A DNA stretch of 64,000 nucleotides from Streptomyces sp. SID8352 (lineage in GTDB: Bacteria; Actinomycetota; Actinomycetes; Streptomycetales; Streptomycetaceae): the NCBI RefSeq assembly GCF_009862265.1, contig NZ_WWGX01000022.1, positions 343,551-407,550 on the forward strand, in the 5' to 3' direction. The position numbers were made by a program, and so were the translations under genes. The notes under the pieces are model-generated. The model worked only from the letters and a program-made list of their open reading frames with translations, made no database searches and was not told the origin of the DNA. Shown in pieces: positions 56,947 to 64,000 of this stretch (the first letter of the stretch is position 1; each line of letters starts with the position of its first letter).

Positions 56947-58191
56947 GATCAGTCCTTTCCCTGGCACGGCCGCTGCCTTGTGGAAGGCGGCCGAGTCGAG
57001 CGCTGTGCCGAAGTGTCATTCCGACTGCGCGGTGACTGGCCGTGACTCTAGGCGGGTGCGGGGAATGTGGAGGAGGGTCTGACTGATGATGTGACTCTCT
57101 TGTTATGACACGCGGTAATGCAGAGCGGTGTCAGTGGGGAAGAAGGGCGGAATTCAGGCCGATTCGCCCTGTCCGCATCGTGAGAACCCGCAGGAACGAC
57201 GGGGCTTGTTCAGGCGTATGAGCCGTTTTGGTGATTACCGGAAAACGTTGCCAGGGGCGACTGGTGGGGCCTATGGGGGGAGGTTGGACATAGCTCCGGG
57301 GCGGCCGGAAATCATGCATGTGCATTGTGTGTGCATTACACAGCGTTACGCCCAAGAAGGGGAGTCCGGGGTTCCGTGGTGCTTTTTCATATTCCGTGAT
57401 CCGCGGTGTGGCAATGATCTTGTGCAGGGAATGCGGCTTTGTCGGGAAAGGTTCCCCGGCGGTGGAGTAACCCGGCGGCGGGTGGCTCCCGCAGGCGCGT
57501 GACCGGTCGTTTCCCGCCGTTCGCGGACGGGTGCGGAGACCGTCGGCGGTGGTGCCGGAGCGCCTGCGGGAGCCATTGGCGCCCGCTCAGGAAAAAGGCC
57601 GGTTCCGGCCCCTGACGGTGGCTAGGAAGCGGTGGGGTGTGCAAGGGGGCGGGTCGGGGTGGCCAGGGGGGTGCGTGGGGAGGCCGGGGGGGGGCTCAAC
57701 CGCGCCGGTTCGGGCAGGTTGACTCGCCGGCGGCCTCGGCGGCCTCGGCGGCCTCGGCGGCCCCGCACGGAGGTCGGCGGGACGACACGGGGAGGTGCCG
57801 TCCCGGTGCCGTGGGCGGTGCGACCGGGGCGGGGGCGGCGGCCCGGGGCGCGCGGAGCCGGAAGGCGCGGGGCGGCTGCTGACGGGTCGCGGGTCGCCCG
57901 GCGCGCCCCGGCATCGCGGCCCCGGCCCGGGGGAGCGGCCCCGGCCGGTGGGGGAGTGCCGGGTGGCAGAGGGCCCGCGTGGGCCGCGGAGCCCGGCCGT
58001 GGCGATCCTCGGGGCGTCCGGAGCGCGCGGCGGACGGAGGGGGAGCACCGGCCGGCCGGGAAATGCCGGCCTGTGGGAAGCGACGCCGATGGGGAGGGGG
58101 AAGGACCGGCCGGCGGGGCGGCCGTGGGGGCCCCGGCCGTGGGGAGGGGGCCGGTGGGGGCGCCGTCAGGGGCGCCCGCCGCCGGCTCCGC
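56947..58191. other. 1.24-kb gene-free region upstream of livK
   Basis: No gene is supportable on either strand. The stretch from about 57060 to 57460 is markedly less GC-rich than the rest of the window and contains short repeated TGCAT/TGTGT strings near 57315-57340; it may hold the livK promoter, an RNA element or decayed sequence. The part from 57640 to 58190 is purine-rich low-complexity DNA with a run of nine G (57686-57694) and a 9-bp tandem repeat. Confidence 0.5.
57728..57763. repeat. 9-bp tandem repeat, four copies
   Basis: CGGCGGCCT is repeated four times without interruption (the last base of copy four is C). A simple-sequence repeat prone to slippage, in the gene-free region. 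Confidence 0.9.
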
Positions 58192-58686
58192 TCAGGCCGT
58201 GCCGCCGCCGGGCCGCGCCGCGTCCGCGGGGACGGCCGACTCCCGCAGCAGACAGGTCAGCCGGGCGCTGCACACCCGCCGGCCGCTCTCGTCGCTGATC
58301 ACGATCTCGTACGTCGCCGTCGTGCGGCCCCGGTGCACCGGCGTGGCCACACCGGTGACCGTCCCGGAGCGGACCCCGCGGTGGTGGGTGCAGTTCAGGT
58401 CGACACCGACGGCGATCCGCGTGCTGCCGCCGTGCAGCATCGCGCCGACCGAGCCCAGCGTCTCCGCCAGGACCGCCGAGGCGCCGCCGTGCAGCAGCCC
58501 GTACGGCTGGGTGTTGCCCTCCACCGGCATCGTGCCGACCACGCGGTCCGCCGACGCCTCCAGCAGTTCGACGCCCATCCGCTTGCCGAGCGCCCCGGCG
58601 GAGAACAGGGCGGGCAGGTCGATGCCGAGCGCGGCGTACTCGTCGAGGACTTCCCGGGGGAACGTGACCCGCTGCTGCTCGCCCAT
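58192..58686 (-). CDS. PaaI-type hotdog thioesterase
   Basis: A 164-aa protein; ATG at 58686 has GGAG 7-8 nt upstream. Hotdog-fold thioesterase motifs: GVELLEASADRVVGTMPVE, the catalytic-loop NTQPYGLLHGGASAVLAETLGSVGA (with Asn/Gln, HGG and Glu typical of the 4HBT/PaaI family, about residues 58-82), VGVDLNCTHHRGVRSGTVTG and a last strand YEIVISDESGRRVCSARLT. It hydrolyses aryl- or acyl-CoA thioesters; substrate unknown. It follows the FdhF-like gene by 69 bp on the same strand. Confidence 0.88.
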   Translation of the reverse strand: MGEQQRVTFPREVLDEYAALGIDLPALFSAGALGKRMGVELLEASADRVVGTMPVEGNTQPYGLLHGGASAVLAETLGSVGAMLHGGSTRIAVGVDLNCTHHRGVRSGTVTGVATPVHRGRTTATYEIVISDESGRRVCSARLTCLLRESAVPADAARPGGGTA

Positions 58687-58755
58687 GGGCCGGACTCCGT
58701 TCTTCGTGATCGGTGGTGCGGCGCGGCCTGCGCGCCGCACGGGCTGAGCGAACGC

Positions 58756-61035
58756 TCAGCCGGTCGCCGATTGTTCCAGACGGACCACCACCGACTTGCT
58801 GGCCGGGGTGTTGCTGGTGTCCGCCGTGGCGTCCAGCGGCACCAGCACGTTCGTCTCCGGGTAGTACGCCGCCGCGCAGCCCCGGGCCGTCGGGTAGTGC
58901 ACCACGCGGAAGCCCGGGGCCCGCCGCTCCACCCCGTCCGGCCACTCCCCGACCAGATCGACGTACGAGCCGTCCGCGACCCCGAGCCGCCCGGCGTCCT
59001 CCGGGTTCACCAGGACGACCCGGCGCCCGTTGCGGATGCCCCGGTAGCGGTCGTCCAGGCCGTAGATCGTGGTGTTGTACTGGTCGTGCGAACGGAGCGT
59101 CTGGAGCAGCAGCCGCCCCTCGGGCAGCCTCGGGTACTCCACCGGCGCGGCGGTGAAGTTCGCCCGCCCGGTCGCCGTCGGGAAGCGGCGCTCGTCGCGC
59201 GGCGCGTGCGGCAGCGCGAAGCCGCCGGGGCGGGCCACCCGCGCGTTGAAGTCCTCGAAGCCGGGCACCACGCGCGCGATGCGGTCGCGGACGGTCCCGT
59301 AGTCCCGCTCGAACTCCTCCCACGGCACCCTGCTGCGCCCGCCGAGCACCCGCCGCGCCAGGCGGCACACGATCGCCGGTTCGGAGAGCAGATGGGGGCT
59401 CGCGGGCTCCAGCCGGCCGCGCGAGGCGTGCACCATGCCCATCGAGTCCTCGACCGTCACGAACTGCTCGCCGCCCGCCTGCACGTCGCGCTCGGTGCGG
59501 CCGAGCGTCGGCAGGATGAGCGCCCGCGCGCCGGTGACCGCGTGCGAGCGATTCAGCTTCGTCGACACGTGCACCGTCAGCCGCGCGCGCCGCACGGCCG
59601 CCTCGGTGACCTCCGTGTCGGGGGAGGCGGAGACGAAGTTGCCGCCCATGGCGAAGAACACCTTGGCGTCGCCGTCGCGCAGCGCCCGGATGGCCCGGAC
59701 GACGTCGTACCCGTGCTCGCGCGGCGGGGCGAAGCCGAACTCCTTCTCCAGGGCGTCCAGGAAGGCGGGCGCGGGGCGCTCGAAGATGCCCATGGTGCGG
59801 TCGCCCTGCACGTTGGAGTGGCCGCGCACCGGGCACACCCCGGCGCCGGGGCGGCCGATGTTGCCGCGCAGCAGCAGGAAGTTGACGATCTCGCGGATGG
59901 TGGGCACCGAGTGCTTGTGCTGGGTCAGCCCCATCGCCCAGCACACGATGATCCGCTCGGAGCCGAGCACCAGGCGCAGCGCCTCCTCGATGTCCGCGCG
60001 GGTGAGACCCGTCGCGGCGAGCGTCTCCTCCCAGTCGGCCTCCCGAGCGGTCCGGGCGAACTCCTCGTAGCCGTGGGTGTGTTCCCGGACGAACTCCTCG
60101 TCGACCGCGCCCGGCGTCTCCAGGACCAGCCGGTTGAGGAGCCGGAACAGCGCCTGGTCGCCGCCGAGCCGGATCTGCAGGAACAGGTCGGTCAGCGCGG
60201 TCCCCCGGGTGAGCCCCTTCGGGGTCTGCGGGTTGCGGAACCGCTCCATGCCCGCCTCGGGCAGCGGGTTGACGCTGACGATCCGCGCCCCGTTCGCCTT
60301 GGCCCGCTCCAGCGCGGAGAGCATCCGCGGGTGGTTGGTGCCCGGGTTCTGCCCGGCCACGATGATCAGGTCGGCCCGGTGGAGGTCCTCCAGCAGGACG
60401 CTGCCCTTGCCGACGCCGAGGGTCTCGGTCAGCGCCGAGCCGGACGACTCGTGGCACAGGTTCGAGCAGTCCGGCAGGTTGTTGGTGCCCAGCTCGCGGG
60501 CGAAGAGCTGGTAGAGGAAGGCCGCCTCGTTGCTGGTGCGCCCGGAGGTGTAGAAGAGGGCCTCGTCGGGGGAGGAGAGGGCGCCGAGCTCCTCGGCGAC
60601 GATCCCGAAGGCACGCTCCCAGGTCACCGGCTCGTAGTGCTCGCCGCCCTCCGGGAGGTACACCGGGTGGGTGAGCCGCCCCTGCTGGCCCAGCCAGTAG
60701 CCGCTGCGGGTCGCGAGGTCGGCCACGGGGTGCGCGGCGAAGAACTCGGGGGTGACCCGGCGCAGGGTGGCCTCCTCGGCCACCGCCTTCGCGCCGTTCT
60801 CGCAGAACTCCGCCGTGTGCCGGTGCTCCGGGTCGGGCCAGGCGCACCCCGGGCAGTCGAAACCGTTCTCCTGGTTGACGCTCAGCAGGGTCAGCGCGGT
60901 GCGCCGCACGCCCATCTGCCGCTGCGCGGCGCGCAGGGTGTGGGCGACGGCGGGGATTCCCGCCGCCGCGTGCTTCGGTCCGGTGACCGTCGGCGCGTCC
61001 TGGACCGGATCACTCGCGGGCGGCTTCCTGGCCAT
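58756..61035 (-). CDS. FdhF/YdeP-family molybdopterin oxidoreductase
   Basis: A 759-aa protein; ATG at 61035 follows AAGGGGAG. N-terminal cysteine group FDCPGCAWPDPEHRH and EFCENGAKA (about 59-85) differs from the classical 4Fe-4S motif and fits the YdeP-type subgroup. The molybdopterin domains follow: FYTSGRTSNEAAFLYQLFAR, SNLCHESSGSALTETLG (Cys likely ligating Mo), VAGQNPGTNHPRML, WAMGLTQHKHSVPTIREIVN, LRGNIGRPGAGVCPVRGHSNVQGDRTMG (parts), and the C-terminal QTLRSHDQYNTTIYGLDDRYRG. It is a putative cytoplasmic oxidoreductase related to formate dehydrogenase H; E. coli YdeP is linked to acid resistance. No partner subunits are adjacent. Divergent from polA. Confidence 0.92.
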   Translation of the reverse strand: MARKPPASDPVQDAPTVTGPKHAAAGIPAVAHTLRAAQRQMGVRRTALTLLSVNQENGFDCPGCAWPDPEHRHTAEFCENGAKAVAEEATLRRVTPEFFAAHPVADLATRSGYWLGQQGRLTHPVYLPEGGEHYEPVTWERAFGIVAEELGALSSPDEALFYTSGRTSNEAAFLYQLFARELGTNNLPDCSNLCHESSGSALTETLGVGKGSVLLEDLHRADLIIVAGQNPGTNHPRMLSALERAKANGARIVSVNPLPEAGMERFRNPQTPKGLTRGTALTDLFLQIRLGGDQALFRLLNRLVLETPGAVDEEFVREHTHGYEEFARTAREADWEETLAATGLTRADIEEALRLVLGSERIIVCWAMGLTQHKHSVPTIREIVNFLLLRGNIGRPGAGVCPVRGHSNVQGDRTMGIFERPAPAFLDALEKEFGFAPPREHGYDVVRAIRALRDGDAKVFFAMGGNFVSASPDTEVTEAAVRRARLTVHVSTKLNRSHAVTGARALILPTLGRTERDVQAGGEQFVTVEDSMGMVHASRGRLEPASPHLLSEPAIVCRLARRVLGGRSRVPWEEFERDYGTVRDRIARVVPGFEDFNARVARPGGFALPHAPRDERRFPTATGRANFTAAPVEYPRLPEGRLLLQTLRSHDQYNTTIYGLDDRYRGIRNGRRVVLVNPEDAGRLGVADGSYVDLVGEWPDGVERRAPGFRVVHYPTARGCAAAYYPETNVLVPLDATADTSNTPASKSVVVRLEQSATG

Positions 61036-61317
61036 CGCGCACTCCCCTTCGCGTCCCGTGCGGGCCTCGTATCCGTCGTACGGGCCGTGTCAGCGATCCT
61101 CGCACGCCCCGCCGACATCCGGGCCCTCCGGGACCGGGGGCCGGGGCCCTGCGGGGACACGGCAGAGGCGCGGCCGGCGCGGCGGGGCGCGGCGGGGCTG
61201 CGAAGAGGCTGCGCTGGGGCGGGCCGCCGGACCCGGAGGGGAGCGGCCGGGGAGCCCGGCGGCGCGGTCCGGCGGCGCGGCAGGGCGTGGGCGGGACCGG
61301 GTGTCAGTGGTTCGTGG

Positions 61318-61330
61318 CAGGATCGGGGGC
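61318..61330 (+). promoter_or_regulatory. -10 box of a probable leaderless polA promoter
   Basis: CAGGAT (61318-61323) lies 7 nt before the GTG at 61331; CGGGGGC in between could also act as a weak ribosome binding site. Confidence 0.35.
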
Positions 61331-64000
61331 GTGGCAGAGACAGCATCGAAGAAGACCGACCAGACCCCCGGCGGCAGCCGCCCGCGCCTGATGCTCATGG
61401 ACGGGCACTCGCTGGCGTACCGCGCGTTCTTCGCGCTGCCCGTGGAGAACTTCACCACCGCGACGGGCCAGCCGACCAACGCGATCTACGGTTTCGCGTC
61501 GATGCTGGCCAACACGCTGCGCGACGAGGCGCCCACGCACTTCGCGGTGGCCTTCGACGTCTCCCGCAGGACCTGGCGCTCCGAGGAGTTCACCGAGTAC
61601 AAGGCGAACCGCTCCAAGACCCCGGACGAGTTCAAGGGCCAGGTGGAGCTGATCGGCGAGCTGCTCGACGTGATGCACGTGCCCCGGTTCGCCGTGGAGG
61701 GCTTCGAGGCCGACGACGTCATCGCCACCCTCGCCACCGAGGCCGAGGCCGAGGGCTTCGACGTGTTGATCGTCACCGGCGACCGGGACTCCTTCCAACT
61801 GGTCAGCGAGCACACCACGGTGCTCTACCCGACCAAGGGCGTCTCCGAGCTGACCCGGTTCACCCCGGAGAAGGTCGTCGAGAAGTACGGACTGACCCCC
61901 GCCCAGTACCCCGACTTCGCCGCCCTGCGCGGCGACCCGTCCGACAACCTCCCGGGCATCCCCGGCGTCGGCCCGAAGACCGCCACCAAGTGGATCAACG
62001 AGTTCGGCTCCTTCGCCGAGCTGGTCGAGCGCGCCGACGAGATCAAGGGCAAGGCCGGGCAGAACCTCCGCGACCACCTGGAGTCCGTCAAGCTCAACCG
62101 CCGGCTCACCGAGCTGGAGCGCCGGGTGGAGCTGCCCCGGCGGGTCACCGAGCTGGAGCGCCCCGCGTACGACCGCAAGGGCGTCGCGATGATCCTGGAC
62201 ACCCTGGAGATCCGCAATCCCTCCCTGCGCGAGCGGCTGTTCGCCGTCGACCCCGGCTCCGAGGAGGCCGAGGCCGCACCGGTCGTCACGGACGGCGTGG
62301 AGCTGGACGGCACCGTGCTGGCCACCGGCGAGCTGGCCGGCTGGCTCGCCGGGCGCGGAGCCGGGCCGCTCGGCGTCGCCACCGTCGCGACCTGGGCGCT
62401 CGGCACCGGCTCGGTCGCCGAGGTGGCGCTGGCCGCGGCCGACGGCACCGCCGCGTGGTTCGACCCGGCCCAGCTGGACGAGGCGGACGAGACGGCGTTC
62501 GCGGGCTGGCTGGCCGACGCCTCCCGGCCCAAGGTCCTCCACAACGCCAAGGGCGCCATGCGGGTCTTCGCCGAGCACGGCTGGTCGGTCGAGGGCGTCT
62601 CCATGGACACCGCGCTCGCCGCCTACCTCGTGAAGCCGGGCCGCCGCTCCTTCGACCTGGACGCGCTCTCCCTGGAGTACCTGCACCGCGAACTGGCCCC
62701 GGCCGCCGCGGCCGACGGCCAGCTCGCCTTCGGCACGGACGAGGGCGCCGAGGCCGAGGCGCTGATGGTGCAGGCCCGCGCCGTCCTCGATCTGGGCGAG
62801 GCGTTCGGGGACCGGCTGGCCGAGGTCGGCGCCGCCGACCTGCTGCGCGACGTGGAGCTGCCGACCTCCGCCCTGCTGGCCCGCATGGAGCGGCACGGCA
62901 TCGCGGCCGACCCGGAGCACCTCCGGGCCATGGAGCAGATGTTCGCGGGCGCGGTGCAGCAGGCGGTGAAGGAGGCGCACGCGGCGGCCGGCCGCGAGTT
63001 CAACCTCGGCTCGCCCAAGCAGCTCCAGGAGGTCCTCTTCGGCGAGCTGAACCTGCCCAAGACCAAGAAGACCAAGACCGGTTACACCACCGACGCCGAC
63101 GCGCTCGCCTGGCTGGCCACCCAGACGGAGAACGAGCTGCCGGTGATCATGCTCCGCCACCGGGAGCAGGCCAAGCTGCGCGTCACCGTCGAGGGCCTGA
63201 TCAAGACGGTCGCCGCGGACGGCCGTATCCACACGACCTTCAACCAGACGGTCGCGGCCACCGGCCGGCTCTCCTCCACCGACCCGAACCTGCAGAACAT
63301 CCCGGTCCGCACCGACGAGGGCCGGGCGATCCGGCGCGGCTTCGTCGTCGGCGAGGGGTTCGAGTCCCTGATGACGGCCGACTACAGCCAGATCGAGCTG
63401 CGGGTGATGGCCCACCTCTCCGAGGACGCGGGCCTGATCGAGGCGTTCACCTCCGGCGAGGACCTGCACACCACGGCCGCCGCACAGGTGTTCTCCGTGG
63501 AGCGGTCCGCGGTCGACGCGGAGATGCGGCGCAAGATCAAGGCCATGTCGTACGGGCTGGCCTACGGGCTGTCGGCCTTCGGTCTCTCCCAGCAGCTCAA
63601 CATCGAGGCGGCCGAGGCCCGCGGGCTCATGGACGCCTACTTCGAGCGGTTCGGCGGCGTACGGGACTATCTCCACCGGGTGGTGGAGGAGGCGCGGGCG
63701 ACGGGCTACACGGCGACGCTGTTCGGCCGCCGCCGGTATCTTCCCGACCTCAACAGCGACAACCGCCAGCGCCGGGAGGCGGCCGAGCGGATGGCGCTCA
63801 ACGCCCCGATCCAGGGCACGGCGGCCGACATCGTCAAGATCGCCATGCTCCGGGTGGACCGGGCGCTGCGCGAGGCCGGGCTCACCTCCCGGATGCTGCT
63901 CCAGGTGCACGACGAAATCGTCCTGGAGATCGCCCCCGGGGAGAGCGCCGCGGTGGAGGAGATCATCCGCCGGGAGATGTCGACGGCGGTGGACCTGCGG
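61331..64000 (+). CDS. polA: DNA polymerase I (C-terminus cut by window end)
   Basis: 890 codons are present, ending at DLR; from the usual length about 15-20 residues are missing. GTG at 61331. Domains: 5'-3' exonuclease (LMLMDGHSLAYRAFFALP, ADDVIATLA, VTGDRDSFQL, GDPSDNLPGIPGVGPKTA), a middle region corresponding to the 3'-5' exonuclease fold but without the DxE-type catalytic acidic residues, and the polymerase domain with motif A TADYSQIELRVMAHLS, motif B RRKIKAMSYGLAYGLSAFG and motif C LLQVHDEIVLE. It processes Okazaki fragments and repair gaps. The lost proofreading site is typical of actinobacterial Pol I. Confidence 0.97.
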   Translation, partial: MAETASKKTDQTPGGSRPRLMLMDGHSLAYRAFFALPVENFTTATGQPTNAIYGFASMLANTLRDEAPTHFAVAFDVSRRTWRSEEFTEYKANRSKTPDEFKGQVELIGELLDVMHVPRFAVEGFEADDVIATLATEAEAEGFDVLIVTGDRDSFQLVSEHTTVLYPTKGVSELTRFTPEKVVEKYGLTPAQYPDFAALRGDPSDNLPGIPGVGPKTATKWINEFGSFAELVERADEIKGKAGQNLRDHLESVKLNRRLTELERRVELPRRVTELERPAYDRKGVAMILDTLEIRNPSLRERLFAVDPGSEEAEAAPVVTDGVELDGTVLATGELAGWLAGRGAGPLGVATVATWALGTGSVAEVALAAADGTAAWFDPAQLDEADETAFAGWLADASRPKVLHNAKGAMRVFAEHGWSVEGVSMDTALAAYLVKPGRRSFDLDALSLEYLHRELAPAAAADGQLAFGTDEGAEAEALMVQARAVLDLGEAFGDRLAEVGAADLLRDVELPTSALLARMERHGIAADPEHLRAMEQMFAGAVQQAVKEAHAAAGREFNLGSPKQLQEVLFGELNLPKTKKTKTGYTTDADALAWLATQTENELPVIMLRHREQAKLRVTVEGLIKTVAADGRIHTTFNQTVAATGRLSSTDPNLQNIPVRTDEGRAIRRGFVVGEGFESLMTADYSQIELRVMAHLSEDAGLIEAFTSGEDLHTTAAAQVFSVERSAVDAEMRRKIKAMSYGLAYGLSAFGLSQQLNIEAAEARGLMDAYFERFGGVRDYLHRVVEEARATGYTATLFGRRRYLPDLNSDNRQRREAAERMALNAPIQGTAADIVKIAMLRVDRALREAGLTSRMLLQVHDEIVLEIAPGESAAVEEIIRREMSTAVDLR

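Noticed and set aside
57128..57502. A possible 124-codon gene in the gap upstream of livK
   Set aside because: No ribosome binding site of note, poor third-position GC and no similarity that I recognise.

Overview
The window is ordinary chromosomal DNA from a high-GC actinobacterium, almost certainly a Streptomyces. The signs are very high GC, third-position G/C bias, frequent GTG starts, overlapping GTGA/ATGA junctions, and a gene order that matches, from memory, the Streptomyces coelicolor core region running from phoD/dnaE to polA. There is no phage, insertion sequence, integrase or CRISPR array. Most genes are conserved core genes; the unusual material lies in regulatory sites, small genes, changed catalytic motifs and long gene-free GC-rich spacers.

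Layout. (1) 1-3576, minus strand: truncated Tat-exported PhoD-type phosphatase, membrane-anchored DsbA-like protein, small membrane protein, DUF2252 protein. (2) 3.9-12 kb, mostly plus: dnaE (replicative DNA polymerase), a 55-aa basic protein on the other strand, a NYN-domain protein, a two-gene ABC exporter and a further membrane protein. (3) 12-13.2 kb: a 1.17-kb gene-free block full of imperfect repeats. (4) 13.2-16.4 kb, minus: YbaK-type deacylase, LON-substrate-binding-domain protein, a large membrane protein. (5) 16.5-22.3 kb: his operon hisD-hisC-hisB-small membrane protein-hisH-priA-ridA-hisF, almost entirely translationally coupled. (6) 22.7-32.7 kb: TIGR03085-type protein (minus), then hisI, trpE, trp-region membrane proteins, trpC, trpM, trpB, trpA, a second DsbA-like protein and lgt. 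(7) 33.3-40.6 kb: VIT-family metal transporter, then glutamate synthase gltB-gltD. (8) 40.7-48.7 kb: GH46 chitosanase-like protein, VWA protein, SIMPL protein, chorismate mutase, M1 aminopeptidase, lysine/ornithine N-hydroxylase-like protein. (9) 48.8-56.9 kb: pyruvate kinase, a tRNA with a CAA anticodon, the ANTAR response regulator pdtaR, and the branched-chain amino-acid ABC transporter livKHMGF (minus). (10) 58.2-64 kb: hotdog thioesterase and FdhF/YdeP oxidoreductase (minus), and polA, cut by the window end.

How the genes fit together. The his and trp genes make histidine and tryptophan. PriA serves both routes, because no separate trpF is seen here; hisG, hisE, trpD and trpG are also absent and must lie elsewhere. 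GltBD supplies glutamate nitrogen, chorismate mutase diverts chorismate to phenylalanine/tyrosine, and the Liv system imports branched-chain amino acids. Many genes in the window have a TAnnnT-like -10 hexamer only 6-8 nt before the start codon and no ribosome binding site, the hallmark of leaderless transcription.

Points most worth a second look: the class-I-shaped tRNA with a Leu CAA anticodon; a hairpin built around the trpM stop codon just after its only Trp codon; a chitosanase with His at the canonical catalytic Asp position; a DUF2252 protein with altered signature residues; a perfect palindrome in the hisD promoter; and the repeat-filled spacer at 12-13.2 kb.
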